Of a DNA stretch of 64,000 nt, positions 28,182-37,499 are shown piece by piece. Source of the DNA: Malassezia japonica (taxonomy: Eukaryota; Basidiomycota; Malasseziomycetes; Malasseziales; Malasseziaceae); the NCBI RefSeq assembly GCF_029542785.1, contig NC_083370.1, positions 62,001-126,000 of the forward strand. The letters run 5' to 3'. Position 1 is the stretch's first letter. Every line of letters begins with the position of its first letter. The position numbers and the translations under genes are program-made. The notes below the pieces were generated by a model that ran no database searches, was not told where the DNA came from, and saw only the letters and a program-made list of their open reading frames with translations.

Positions 28182-28700
28182 ACGGGCGCCTTGGGGCGTT
28201 TGGCTGCGTGAGTGAAACGACCTACCTCCATACTTGGACCGCGACGTAGTACGACCAACGACACCACCAAAGTCGAGCGCGCCACGCACCAGGCGGTAGC
28301 GCACACCCGGCACGTCCTGGACACGACCGCCGCGCATGAGCACCACGCTGTGCTCCTGGAGGTTGTGGCCTTCGCCGGGAATATACGCGGTAACCGTGCG
28401 GCCATTCGACAGACGCACACGCGCCATCTTACGGATGGCCGAGTTCGGCTTCTTGGGCTTGGTCGTAAAGATCTTGGTGCACACGCCCTTCACAAACGGG
28501 CAGCCTTCGAGCGCCGGCGTGCGGTTCACCGGGGGACGGTGCGGCCGCCGCGCGCCGCGCATCGCCTGCTGCAGCGTGACGAGCGCAGGGGGTGTCGTAT
28601 GGAGCGACCGGATATCCAGACGCAGAGGCGCGGGCTGCACCGCCGGGCGCGCAATCCGCGCCATCGGCGCGAGCATCGCCATCCACCGTCCTACGTTCAT
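28178..28700 (-). CDS. MRPS12: Mitochondrial ribosomal protein uS12m (MRPS12)
   Basis: Small-subunit mitoribosomal protein at the decoding centre. Exons 28226-28700 and 28178-28203 (22-nt intron) give 166 aa. Seen: a presequence with LRSLHTT-like pattern ([19 protein letters not shown]), then [20 protein letters not shown], the [20 protein letters not shown] stretch and [20 protein letters not shown], which are family invariants. Splicing gives the usual basic end [11 protein letters not shown] in place of an unrelated read-through. The stop (TTA at 28178-28180) overlaps the stop of the Spo71-like gene. The acyl-CoA synthetase ends only 18 bp upstream of the ATG. Confidence 0.95.
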
Positions 28701-28711
28701 CGTGGTAAAAG

Positions 28712-28717
28712 CACGTG
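28712..28717. promoter_or_regulatory. CACGTG box in the 18-bp gap before uS12m
   Basis: CACGTG (GCACGTGACT) 12 bp upstream of the uS12m ATG. It sits almost on top of the stop codon (28719-28721) of the preceding same-strand gene. Confidence 0.45.
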
Positions 28718-28718
28718 A

Positions 28719-30616
28719 CTACAAATGGCCGCGGTGGTGGAGGAGGCGGAAGGCGCCGGCGGCCTGTTCGGCGGCGACGTGCGCCGCGAGCTCTTGGCGG
28801 AGTGTGGTTTTGAGGACCTTGCCGGTGGCGGTACGGGGAAGCTCCTTGTATACGAGCCAGACGTACTCGGGGACAGCGTGCTGAGTGAGCAAGGGGACGT
28901 ACGCGAGGCAGCGAGGTCGAGGCGAGGTTCACGAGTTCCTGCTCCTTGCCGCGCATGTCGGCGCCCACGACGCAGATCGCCGCGACACGCTCGCCAAGCT
29001 GCTCGTCGGGGAGGGCGAGCACGGCGCAGTCGCGCACGCGCGTGTCGTTCAGCAGCGCGCGCTCCACGACCGAGCAGCTGATATTTTCTCCACCCCGCAC
29101 AATCAGGTCCTTGGCTGGGTGAGCGGAGGAACGTACCTCGGTCGAGAATATAGACGGACCCATCGGTGTCCTGCATAGCAATGTCGCCCGTGCAAAAGAA
29201 GCCGTCGTCGCGAAAGGCGGCGCGTGTCGCCTTCTCATCCTTGTAGTAGCCGAGCGCGACATTCGGCGCACGGATCAGCAGCTCGCCAGTCGCACCCGTG
29301 GGGAGGAACTGGCCGGTGCTCGTGTCGCAAATGCGGATATCAACCATCGGCGGGGGGATGCCGACCGACGCAGGGCGCGCGGCGTACGACGGGCCGACGT
29401 TCAGCAGCACGCCTGAGTTGGTCTCGGTCAGACCGTAGCCGTTGCCGCCTGTGATCTCGCCGACGCGCTGCGCCTCGCCTGGGAGCGACGAAGGGGACGA
29501 GGCGCCGCCGACAAAGAAGCCCGAGAGAGAGGGGAGGTCTGCACCGCTCTTGATAATCTCGCGCACCATGAAACCAATGCCAATGAGGCTCGTCACCTGC
29601 TCGCGCTTGATCAACATCGTCGCCAGCGACACGTCGAACTTGTACATCATTACAAACGCGTCGCCGCTGAGCGTGCAGTTAATCAACACGCTATGCAGTC
29701 CCATCACATGAAAGAGGGGGATCATGCACAGCGCACGCCGCTTCGGCATGCTGCCAGGCGGCGGCAACATGCCGAGGAGCGAGAAAATCGTACGGATCAC
29801 GCTCCAGGCACTGACAAAAAGGGACGAGATGACTTGGTCGTTCGTCGAGACGACCGCTTTCGGCAGTGACGTCGTTCCGGACGTGAACATGATCAGCGCA
29901 GGGCGATCGAGCGAGATGCCGCGCACGTCGGGCGGCGGCGCGGACTCGTACTGCTGCCAGCTCCCCATGACGTCGTCCCAGTCGTGGATACGCACGTCGG
30001 CATGGCGGCCGGCGATCCACGGGCGCTCCGAGCGAGGGGGAAGCGCACTCACGTCGCGACCTGCCACGACAATCACATGCTCGAGGCGCGGCTCGTCCGC
30101 ACGGTCGTGTGCCGAGCCCTCGAACATGGCGCCAAAGTGCTCCCGCAGCGCCTTCCACGCGCCGTCGTCGACAAACGCGAGCTTGGTGCCGACCATGTTG
30201 ACGCACGCGGCAATCACGTCGGGCGTCTGGAACCCATTGATCGGCACCGCCACAGCCCCGACGAGCTGCAGCGCCCAAAAGATGGTGACAAACTCGATCG
30301 TGTTGCGCGAAACAATCGCCACACGCTCGCCGGCTTGGACACGGTACTTGCGCTGCAGGCCATGAGCCAGAACTGTTGATGCACGGCGCACGTCTGCATA
30401 CGTCGCGCGGTGGCGCTCCGTGGCCACGTAGTCGTTCTCACCATACTGCTCCGACTTTTGCAGCCAGTAGTCGCCGAGGCTCTGAAAGCCATGGTCGAGC
30501 TGCCGCCCTTCACGCCCGTCATGCCTGGACACGAATCGCACAGGACAGTTGGGATCCTTGAGTATCTGCTCGTCGAGCTCAGCGGGGCCCCTCTGCTTCG
30601 GGACGGACTCGCTCAT
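28719..30616 (-). CDS. Acyl-CoA synthetase / AMP-forming ligase
   Basis: Adenylate-forming enzyme activating a carboxylic acid, probably a fatty acid, as its CoA ester. Exons 29137-30616, 28903-29114 and 28719-28880, with two 22-nt introns, give 617 aa. Seen: IMFTSGTTSLPKAVVS (motif A3, with Ser where Gly is usual), GGNGYGLTETNSGVLLN (A5), DDGFFCTGDIAMQDTDG (A7), YILDRAKDLIVRGGENIS (A8), and ELPRTATGKVLKTTLRQEL carrying the catalytic Lys of A10. Both introns must be removed to connect A7, A8 and A10 in frame. I see no peroxisomal SKL-type end (it ends HHRGHL). The ATG at 30616 follows the open but unlikely upstream frame. Confidence 0.88.
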
Positions 30617-30700
30617 GTTTGAAAGTGCGTCTGCCCCACGAAACGCCCAGATACACTTGCGCACAGATCAGCTGACCAAGCGTTTGTCACTCCCCCTTTT

Positions 30701-31585
30701 ATGACCATGGCCGGTAAGGAAGGCGCGTCGGCGCGCCGAGTACTGCTGAAGGACCAGCAAGCGCGGCTATTGGTGGGCGCCTCTCCGGAACTAGCGAGTG
30801 CGCACGAGCGCGACTTTGCCGACGGCGTGCGGCTCCTCCTGCGCTATGGCAGCGATACATCGCTTGGGCCCAATCGGGGGGCGCTTTGGGGCCCGTCCGC
30901 TGCGCCGCTCGCTCCGGGGCAGGGCGAGGTCGCAGCCTTGCTCCCGACGTGGTACACACAGGCAAATGCGACGTGCGAACATTGCGCTGTGCCTCTTGTA
31001 CCTGGTATCACAGGCGAACATGTAGGCAAAGCACTGGTGTATGCATGCCGAGTTTGTGGAGCTCGGCAGCGAGTGGCCAAACGAGACAAGACCGCGTTTT
31101 CCAGCGTGCGCAGCCGAAGAAAGAACAAGAAGCAGATCATGGAAGGAAAAGTAACCGCAGAGGCAGGGCGCAGCGCCAAGGAGACCCAGCGCGAGGCCGC
31201 GCCTGTGCCGGCTATCGACGCCGCACTCTCTCTGGACGCCAAGGCGGGCAAGCGAAAGGAAAACGCGTCATCAACCCTCTCGGAACCCACGCGTGCAGCT
31301 GCTCCGCCTCTCAAAGCGCCCAAGCTCGATCGACAAGGTCCCAGCCTCGCCCAAGGGCGGCAGGGCACGAGTCTGCCGAAAGAGCCGCCCGGCCAAAGTG
31401 CGACCAAATCTCCACGCCCAGGCGCTGGGGCCAGGGCGACGCCCTCTGGCGCGCGTGCGCCGGCGCGCAAGCAAACGGTGGACCCCAAAGCCGGTCTTCG
31501 CGCGCTCCTCCAGCAGAAAAAGCAGCAAGAGGCCAAGCCGAAGCCGAGCGGCGGTGGCCTTGCCGACTTTCTTAGCCAGCTGTAA
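30701..31585 (+). CDS. Zinc-ribbon protein, Rpr2/Rpp21/Snm1-like
   Basis: Single exon, 294 aa. Seen: an N-terminal helical part, then CEHCAVPLVPGITGEHV and YACRVCGARQRVAKRDK, a four-cysteine zinc ribbon in the arrangement of RNase P/MRP subunits Rpr2/Rpp21/Snm1. A long Lys/Ser/Pro-rich disordered region follows and a conserved-looking end (GLRALLQQKK, GGGLADFLSQL). A role in RNase P or MRP is inferred from the ribbon only. The ATG at 30701 is followed by a second in-frame ATG two codons later. The 84-bp region upstream is shared with the acyl-CoA synthetase. Confidence 0.6.
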   Translation: MTMAGKEGASARRVLLKDQQARLLVGASPELASAHERDFADGVRLLLRYGSDTSLGPNRGALWGPSAAPLAPGQGEVAALLPTWYTQANATCEHCAVPLVPGITGEHVGKALVYACRVCGARQRVAKRDKTAFSSVRSRRKNKKQIMEGKVTAEAGRSAKETQREAAPVPAIDAALSLDAKAGKRKENASSTLSEPTRAAAPPLKAPKLDRQGPSLAQGRQGTSLPKEPPGQSATKSPRPGAGARATPSGARAPARKQTVDPKAGLRALLQQKKQQEAKPKPSGGGLADFLSQL

Positions 31586-31637
31586 AGTAGAAGGTGTTGT
31601 CGAGCAACTTGGCTACTTGCTATGGTCCTTTGGACGC

Positions 31638-32476
31638 TTAGAGCTTCTGCATGGCAGCAATGTCGGTGGACTGGACGTAGTCCTCGAGCTCCTGGACCTG
31701 CTCCTGGAGCTCGTCCATCGACACCTTGTCGTCCTCGACGACAAGGGTGATCTGGAGCTTGTTCACACCATAGCCGATGGGGACGAGCTTCGAGGCACCC
31801 CACACGAGACCGTCCATCTCGACGGCGCGCACGGCCTCCTCCATGGCCTTCATGTCGGTCTCGTCGTCCCAGGGCTTGACCTCAAAGGTGACGACCGACT
31901 TCTGGACGGGCTTGGGCTTGTTGGCCTTGCGGGCCTCGTACTCCTTCACACGCTCAGCCTTGACGCGCTCAGCCTCCTCGTCGACCTCCTCGTCCGAGCC
32001 GAACAGGTCGACATCGTCGTCGTCAGCGGCGTTGGGCGAGGTGAAGGCAAGCACCTCAGCGGCCTTGGTCTTGTCGCCGGGGAGGTCCTTGTGGCCCTCA
32101 GCAAACGACTGGATGTGCTCCCACCAGCGCTTAATGTTGGGGTAGAAGCTGGGGTGAGGGGGCTCCTTGATCTCCTCAAAGGCAGCAACGTCGACCTGCG
32201 ACGGCTCGTGGCTAAAACGTCAGTATCATCCACAGAAAAAAAACCCGTGGCTGCCGATGTATCAGTGGGCTTGGAAATGGGGTGTCGTCAAAGCAAAAAG
32301 AGCGCGGGGTCTTAAGCCGCTGGACTCGGAAACACGGACCAAAGCAATATTCATCGCGGTATAGGCAGGCAGCCACGGGCTTAGGTGTATACGTACCCGT
32401 CAAGGTACGACTTGGTACCGAGGAACTCCTCGAGCTTGGCGAGCACGTCGTCGTTCGTAAAGTCGGGCAGAGACAT
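31638..32476 (-). CDS. EFB1: Translation elongation factor EF-1beta, with a snoRNA-bearing intron
   Basis: Guanine-nucleotide exchange factor for eEF1A. Exons 32397-32476 and 31638-32211 give 217 aa. Seen: [19 protein letters not shown] then a GST-C-like segment ([28 protein letters not shown]), an acidic linker ([17 protein letters not shown]), and the C-terminal exchange domain ([39 protein letters not shown], ending DIAAMQKL). The intron at 32212-32396 is 185 nt, about eight times the local norm, and carries the U18-like snoRNA described separately. It is GTACGT at the donor and ends TACTGACGTTTTAG. The ATG at 32476 is the family start. Confidence 0.96.
32244..32379 (-). ncRNA. snR18: Box C/D snoRNA, U18 (snR18)-like, inside the EF-1beta intron
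   Basis: Seen on the minus strand, 5' to 3': stem half CCCGTGGCTGCC (32368-32379), box C-like GCGATGA (32351-32357), guide TTGGTCCGTGTTTC (32329-32342), a D'-like CCGA, a C'-like TGACGA, box D CTGA (32262-32265), and the exact complementary stem half GGCAGCCACGGG (32244-32255). The guide is a 14-nt perfect antisense to GAAACACGGACCAA, a highly conserved stretch of large-subunit rRNA that, from memory, is the U18/snR18 methylation target (yeast 25S A649/C650). In S. cerevisiae snR18 also lies in the EFB1 intron, so the host gene agrees. The stem, boxes and guide together make the call firm; exact mature ends are not determined, and the second guide before box D has no target I can name. Confidence 0.9.
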
Positions 32477-32650
32477 GGTAGATGGGGACGAGAGTAGTGC
32501 CCAAACGCCCTTCTTTTCTGCGCATGGATCCAACGAGTTCGGCCGATCACTCAATGTTCCACACGTGCGGCCTGCAGCAAGTCATTGGCCGCGGCAACCT
32601 CCACCGAGTGGAGCAGCGCTTTCCCTTTGACGCCGCCGCTCGCCTGCGTG

Positions 32651-33991
32651 ATGGTCCCGGCAGAGTACGCGCCGATGCCGATGATGCCGGAGGGAATGCA
32701 CCCGGCCATGGCGCAGCACTTGGCCTCGCTGCATCCCTTCTTCCCAAAATCGCGTCTGTCGGACGCGCCCTTATCGGAAGACGACGTGGCCCTGTACATG
32801 CTTTTGGTCACCTACTCGGACGCCCTCGACGCACTTCCCCTCGAGTTCACACGGAGCTTCTCTGACCTGCGTGAGCTCGATGCGGTGCTGGGCGCGCACC
32901 TGGGCTCGCTTACGCACCGCCTCCAAAACCTCGCGGCTGTGCTCGAGGACCCGAACGTGTCGCGCGGCGAACGTCTCCTGGCACTCAAAGAGGTCGCCGA
33001 CGAGGCGCGCGCCTACAAAATGGGTGGCGAAGACAAAATCCGCGTCGCGGGCAATACGGCCGAGATGATCGCATCGCACTCCGACTATATCGACTCGCTC
33101 CTCCGCTCGCTCACGTCGCTGCCGTCTCTGGCCGCCTACGCACGCGACGCGCGGCCGCGATTCAAGCGATTCGGCGATATGGGCATATACCCGGTCGCAG
33201 AAGAGCTCATGCCGATGCCCGGCGCTTATGCGCCGGACGCATCGTCGAGCCGCCGCTCGCGCAAAGTCGCACCAGCCGCGCCCCAGGCAACCTCGAGCCG
33301 CCAGCGCGAGCGTGAGCTCCAGGAGGCTTCGCGCAACACCAAGAAGCGCAAAACCGTGCCGCCGCAGGCGGTTTCCGCTGGCAAGGGGCGTGCAGGAATT
33401 CCGGACGCCGCCAACTCGCACGACCGCACGACACGGCCCGGCGGCGTGGCCAACGGACTGCCGGGCAAACGCCGCGCTGAGCCCGCGTACCGCGGCCGCA
33501 ACGGCTGGCAGGACGAGGGCGAGAGCGACGAAGGCGAGTACGACGCGCGCTTTGCCCGTTCGAGTCGCGTGCGTGGCGATGCGCAGGACGCATGGCCGCG
33601 TGGTGTGGACGGTGGTCCGTACGATGCGGCGGGCAGCGATGCACACGGTGCACACGGCGAGGCGGCACGCAGCGCGGCACGCAGCCGCCCCAGCAAGTCG
33701 TCTGGCGGCTCGAACCGCGATGATGCCGACGATCAGCGCTACTGTTTCTGCAACAATGTCAGCTACGGCGATATGATTGGATGCGACGACGACGACTGCG
33801 AGCGCGAATGGTTCCACCTCGGCTGTGTCGGCCTGTCCAAGCCGCCGCAAGGCACGTGGTACTGTGACGCGTGTCTCGAGCGCCGCACGCAACAAGCACG
33901 CAACAAGGCGAAGCGGGGCGCCCGCCCCGGGCGCCCGCCGGCCGCCGAGGTCGTGGGTGGCGCGCGACGTGTAGCTACTGGACGTCGGTAG
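32651..33991 (+). CDS. ING-family chromatin reader with PHD finger
   Basis: ING proteins read H3K4me3 in histone acetyltransferase or deacetylase complexes. Single exon, 446 aa. Seen: the ING N-terminal helical domain (LDALPLEFTRSFSDLRELD, LAALEE-like helices to ~170), a long Arg/Ser/Gly-rich basic middle, and a C-terminal PHD finger at ~363-412 (YCFCNNVSYGDMIGCDD, EWFHLGCVGLSKPPQGTWYC) with the Cys4-His-Cys3 set. The YCFCNN... and WFH...GL wording is that of ING PHD fingers. Whether it is the NuA4 (Yng2-like) or Rpd3 (Pho23-like) member is not decided. The ATG at 32651 is the first in frame; a short ORF at 32524 in another frame is not joined to it. Confidence 0.9.
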   Translation: MVPAEYAPMPMMPEGMHPAMAQHLASLHPFFPKSRLSDAPLSEDDVALYMLLVTYSDALDALPLEFTRSFSDLRELDAVLGAHLGSLTHRLQNLAAVLEDPNVSRGERLLALKEVADEARAYKMGGEDKIRVAGNTAEMIASHSDYIDSLLRSLTSLPSLAAYARDARPRFKRFGDMGIYPVAEELMPMPGAYAPDASSSRRSRKVAPAAPQATSSRQRERELQEASRNTKKRKTVPPQAVSAGKGRAGIPDAANSHDRTTRPGGVANGLPGKRRAEPAYRGRNGWQDEGESDEGEYDARFARSSRVRGDAQDAWPRGVDGGPYDAAGSDAHGAHGEAARSAARSRPSKSSGGSNRDDADDQRYCFCNNVSYGDMIGCDDDDCEREWFHLGCVGLSKPPQGTWYCDACLERRTQQARNKAKRGARPGRPPAAEVVGGARRVATGRR

Positions 33992-34002
33992 TTGGTACGG
34001 AT

Positions 34003-34341
34003 CTACTTCTTGCCGTTGATGCCGAGCAGCTCGACCTCAAAGACGAGGGTCGAGTTGGCGGGGATGACCGGGGGGAAGCCGCGGGCACCGTAGCCGTAGT
34101 CGGGCGAGACGATGAGCTTAGCCTTCTCGCCGAGCGAAAGCTGGGGCACACCCTCGTCCCAGCCGCGGATCACGCGGCCGACACCGATCTGGGTCGAGAA
34201 GGGCGCGCCGCGGTCACGCGACGAATCAAACTTGCTGCCGTCCTTCTGGAGGGTGCCGACGTAGTGGATGTCCACTGTGTCGCCGGGCTTGGGGAAGTTC
34301 TTGCCGTCACCGGGAGAAATGCGCTCAACCTGGACACCCAT
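34003..34341 (-). CDS. FPR1: FKBP12 peptidyl-prolyl isomerase
   Basis: Cytosolic FK506/rapamycin-binding prolyl isomerase. Single exon, 112 aa. Seen: [58 protein letters not shown], the [20 protein letters not shown] loop and FEVELL, which include the Tyr, Asp, Arg, Phe and Trp of the drug-binding pocket. Length equals human FKBP12 plus a few residues. The gene ends 11 bp from the ING-family stop on the other strand. The region upstream (34342-34603) is C/G-rich with a TTTAAAAAGG stretch 40 bp from the ATG. Confidence 0.97.
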   Translation of the reverse strand: MGVQVERISPGDGKNFPKPGDTVDIHYVGTLQKDGSKFDSSRDRGAPFSTQIGVGRVIRGWDEGVPQLSLGEKAKLIVSPDYGYGARGFPPVIPANSTLVFEVELLGINGKK

Positions 34342-34603
34342 TGTAGGAGAAGTGAGTGTATGTGGCTTGTGCGTTCTGCCGCTTAAAAAGGGCATCGGCG
34401 GCGCCTCCCGCGGGATGACGTGTCACGATTAGGTAATCCATGGGGTAGCGTGCTCCGAGTCTCTCGCGCCGATTGGTGCGGGAAGTGCATGGAACATTTC
34501 GGCGGCGCGACAGAGGAGGGACGTCATCGAGGCTATCAGGCTACCAGTTCATGACGTGACCAGCTACGAACAGCCGATTATCCGTAGTTCAGACTAGCGA
34601 GTG

Positions 34604-35075
34604 TTAGGGCGGCATGACGTACCGGAAGATGTCGTTGAACACGTAGAACGAGCCGTTCTCGGGCAGCAGCGTGAACGACTGGCTGAACTTGAGGGGGTTC
34701 TGACCGTCGTCGACCTACTATTAGCCAGTGCACGTACCAGGAGCATGCCGGTCACCAGCACGACCAGCGCCTGACCGTCGCCGGTGGGCTGCGCATCGCG
34801 CGTGTCGACCTTGTGCTGCACCTTCTGGAAGGGAAGGCTCTGCGGTAAGTCTAGATACGTACGGCCAGCTTCTCAACAATCGCCTGCGCACCCTGGGTCT
34901 GCGCACCCTCAAAGGTGAGCATCGACTGCGGACGCTGCGTTAGTCTATTACAGGCAGGATACGTACGTAGAGCGCAGCGAGCTGCGACCGGTCCGCGTCA
35001 AAGGTGGTGTAGTAGTAGTCGGTGAACTGCGGTCAGCTATACTGGACAACGTACCTGCTGCGCGACTTGCTCCAT
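34604..35075 (-). CDS. NTF2: Nuclear transport factor 2
   Basis: NTF2 imports Ran-GDP into the nucleus. Exons 35055-35075, 34967-35026, 34863-34934, 34738-34839 and 34604-34714 give 121 aa. The four introns are 28, 32, 23 and 23 nt and all lie between codons. Seen: MEQVAQQ | [20 protein letters not shown] | [19 protein letters not shown], then [19 protein letters not shown] and [11 protein letters not shown], a full cone-fold sequence of normal length. In the last intron the first AG would give a stop, so the second AG (TAGTAG) is used. No upstream ATG competes. FPR1 lies downstream on the same strand. Confidence 0.95.
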
Positions 35076-35747
35076 TGCACACAATCAAAGGAGAGGAGTC
35101 TCGGAGCGACCGCGCTCGTGGACGACACGTGCGTTCGGCCGAGACAATGTGGAGGGAACCAACACTTGGGCACACGCGTCCTTGGGCTCAGGACCCAGCG
35201 GCGGCGCGGAGGGCGATCCTCTTGCGCGCTTCAATCACACGGTGCCATGTGTCCTCGATCGCTTTGCTGAAGAGGCAGGCCAATGCACAGCTTGTGTTCA
35301 ACAGAGTCTACGGCGCTCAATGGCTGAGACCATGGATGTTGAAGTAGATTCTCACATGCATAATTACTTTGTCCTCCGCCGATGCAATTTGCTCGTTGTA
35401 TCTCGGCAGTCTGCCGTAGATAGTCAATTCGGCTGCGAGATGCGAGGAATGGGTGAATCTCTTTCTTAACTGGCCTAGCCTGGCATGAGGCAGTGGTGCG
35501 CACGGTGCACCAGTGGGGAAGCCAAGCCTCGTGGCTGCACTGAACTGTGCCACATTAGGTGTACAAAAGGAATTGAAGAGACTCGGAGTATCTTGGTCTA
35601 CACCACCGCTCCCACTTCCGTTATCGGCTACTGTAACCTCCCCTCTGGGAACTATTTGCCGAGCGACTCCTTTGTCTAGTAATAGCGTGCTAACCTTCCA
35701 GGAACACGACTAAAAGTACAAGCAGAACATTGTTTCTGACTTGTCCC
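35076..35747. promoter_or_regulatory. Long divergent region between NTF2 and the aspartyl protease
   Basis: 672 bp, the longest gene-free stretch in the window. Only short overlapping ORFs (up to ~106 codons) without family resemblance are present. Its size contrasts with the 24-110 bp promoters nearby and fits, by inference, a complex regulated promoter for the secreted protease. Confidence 0.5.
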
Positions 35748-35778
35748 GTAAGTATATCGACTAACCCTTTTTTTGCAG
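35748..35778 (+). other. Probable 5'-UTR intron of the aspartyl protease gene
   Basis: 31 nt with GTAAGTATA donor, GACTAACCC branch box, a T8 tract and GCAG acceptor, ending 30 bp before the ATG at 35809. It has the classical polypyrimidine-tract form, unlike the T-poor 22-nt introns around it. It lies outside the coding region. Confidence 0.6.
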
Positions 35779-35808
35779 ATCCGCATCTTGCCCTCGCTAC
35801 GAAGAAGT

Positions 35809-37404
35809 ATGGCGGTCATTCAATCTCCTTTCCTGCGCCTGATCGCAGTGCTGGCCACCATGCCGGCGCTGTTTGACCAGCTGTTGTTCCCCGACGCGAG
35901 CGGTGCGCTCGCCGCGCCGTTCGACTCGCCGAACAACACCACGCTTCCCGGCGTGCAGGAGCCCTCGTTCGACGTCTACCTGTCGCCCTCGGCTGGCATT
36001 CAGCTGCCGCTGGCGCCGCGCGATGCGGACGAGTCGGACACGCTCGCCGAGAACCCGTGGATGCACCTGCAGCAACACATTAACCATGCGAAGCGCCGTC
36101 ACGCGCAGATCAACGACTTGCCAGTCCCTACGGACGACGAGTTGCGGGCTGCGATGCTGAAGCGCCGCTCCTGGGTGGAGAAGGAATGGCTGCCGCTTCA
36201 GCGTCGCGATGCGGCGGATGCGAAGGCCGGTGATTCGTCGTCGCTGTCGAGCTACTTTGCGCGCTCCTCTGACAAGATGATCGGCATGGTGCGCCGCTCG
36301 AGCAGCGGCAGCAACCAGCTCGAGGCGCGTGGTAACGGCTACCCCTCTTCGGAGGCCAAGGCCGCACAGCAGCACTCGACGACGAACGCCGGCAGTCCCT
36401 CCATGTCGCACACCTCGGGCCTGAGCATCGAGGCGAACGACGTGGGCTACTTTGTGCAGGTGCACATCGGTTCGAACAATGCCAAGTTCACCATGTTGGT
36501 GGACTCTGGCTCGGCGGACACCTGGGTCACCGGCTCGAACTGCAACGGCTGTGGTGGTTCGAACCGGAACAAGCTCGGCTCGTCCAACTCCAAGTCGCTC
36601 AACATCCAGAACGACCAGTTCAAGATCTCGTACGGAACCGGCTCCGTGACGCTGAACAAGGCCACGGACTCGATTACGATTGCGGGAATGAAGCTGGACA
36701 ACTACAACCTGGGCGTGACGACCAAGGAGTCGAGCCAGTTTGGTGGCAGCAAGATCCCCTTTGACGGCCTCATGGGTCTCGCAGGCTCTTCGCTGAGCAC
36801 CACGGGTGAGAAGACGCCGATCGACGCGCTGTTCGACAGCAACAAGGTCGACCAGCCGATTGTGGGCTACCGCCTCGGCCGCGTCGCGGACGGCAGCAAC
36901 AAGGGCCAGATCACCTTTGGTGCGGTCGACGGCTCGCAGGTGTCGGGCAGTCTGCACGAGCTTGACAACCAGTCGAAGAATGGCTACTGGGAGGTGAAGC
37001 TTGACAATGTCAAGGTCGGCTCCAAGTCCATCTCGGGTTCGTCGAGCACGGCGACGCTCGACACCGGCACGTCGCTGATTGTTGCGCCGCAGGCGCAGGC
37101 GGATGCGATCCACGATGCGATTGACGGTGCGAAATCGGACGGCCAGGGCGGCTACACACTGCCCTGCACTACTAACCAACAGCTTTCTTTTACTTTCTCG
37201 GGCCAGACTTACACTATGGATTCGCGCGACCTTCTCTTCTCTCCGAGCGACTCGAACAATCTGCAGGGCACCTGTGTCAGCGCGGTGTCTGCCGGCGACA
37301 ACGGCGGCAACGGCGGCTGGCTCCTGGGTGCCGCGTTCTTGAAGAACGTCTACTTTGCGACGAACTCCAAGACGAACCAGATTGGTCTCGGCAAGCTCAA
37401 TTAA
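35809..37404 (+). CDS. Secreted aspartyl protease (pepsin family)
   Basis: Extracellular A1-family protease, 531 aa, single coding exon. Seen: a signal peptide (FLRLIAVLATMPALFDQLLF), a ~190-residue propeptide with dibasic sites (KRRSW, VRRSS), the first catalytic motif VDSGSADTWV with Asp at ~232, the flap region KISYGTGSVTL, the second motif LDTGTSLIV with Asp at ~418, and a C-terminal GGWLLGAAFLKNVYFATNS. The paired cysteines of the mature part are CNGC and the C-terminal pair. Secreted aspartyl proteases of this type are known from Malassezia skin yeasts, where they degrade host and microbial proteins. The ATG at 35809 is preferred over an upstream TTG; the probable UTR intron precedes it. 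Confidence 0.93.
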   Translation: MAVIQSPFLRLIAVLATMPALFDQLLFPDASGALAAPFDSPNNTTLPGVQEPSFDVYLSPSAGIQLPLAPRDADESDTLAENPWMHLQQHINHAKRRHAQINDLPVPTDDELRAAMLKRRSWVEKEWLPLQRRDAADAKAGDSSSLSSYFARSSDKMIGMVRRSSSGSNQLEARGNGYPSSEAKAAQQHSTTNAGSPSMSHTSGLSIEANDVGYFVQVHIGSNNAKFTMLVDSGSADTWVTGSNCNGCGGSNRNKLGSSNSKSLNIQNDQFKISYGTGSVTLNKATDSITIAGMKLDNYNLGVTTKESSQFGGSKIPFDGLMGLAGSSLSTTGEKTPIDALFDSNKVDQPIVGYRLGRVADGSNKGQITFGAVDGSQVSGSLHELDNQSKNGYWEVKLDNVKVGSKSISGSSSTATLDTGTSLIVAPQAQADAIHDAIDGAKSDGQGGYTLPCTTNQQLSFTFSGQTYTMDSRDLLFSPSDSNNLQGTCVSAVSAGDNGGNGGWLLGAAFLKNVYFATNSKTNQIGLGKLN

Positions 37405-37499
37405 GCTCCTCTCCCCCAGCGGCTCCTTGTGTTTCTGTATTTCCCCCACCGCTGGTCTCTCCTCTCGTAGATAGCCCCGTAAGATTGCGACAGACAGTT

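Noticed and set aside
32524..32650. An upstream ATG at 32524 as the start of the ING-family gene
   Set aside because: It is in another frame and I found no convincing donor and acceptor pair to join it; the ATG at 32651 begins a plausible N-terminus.
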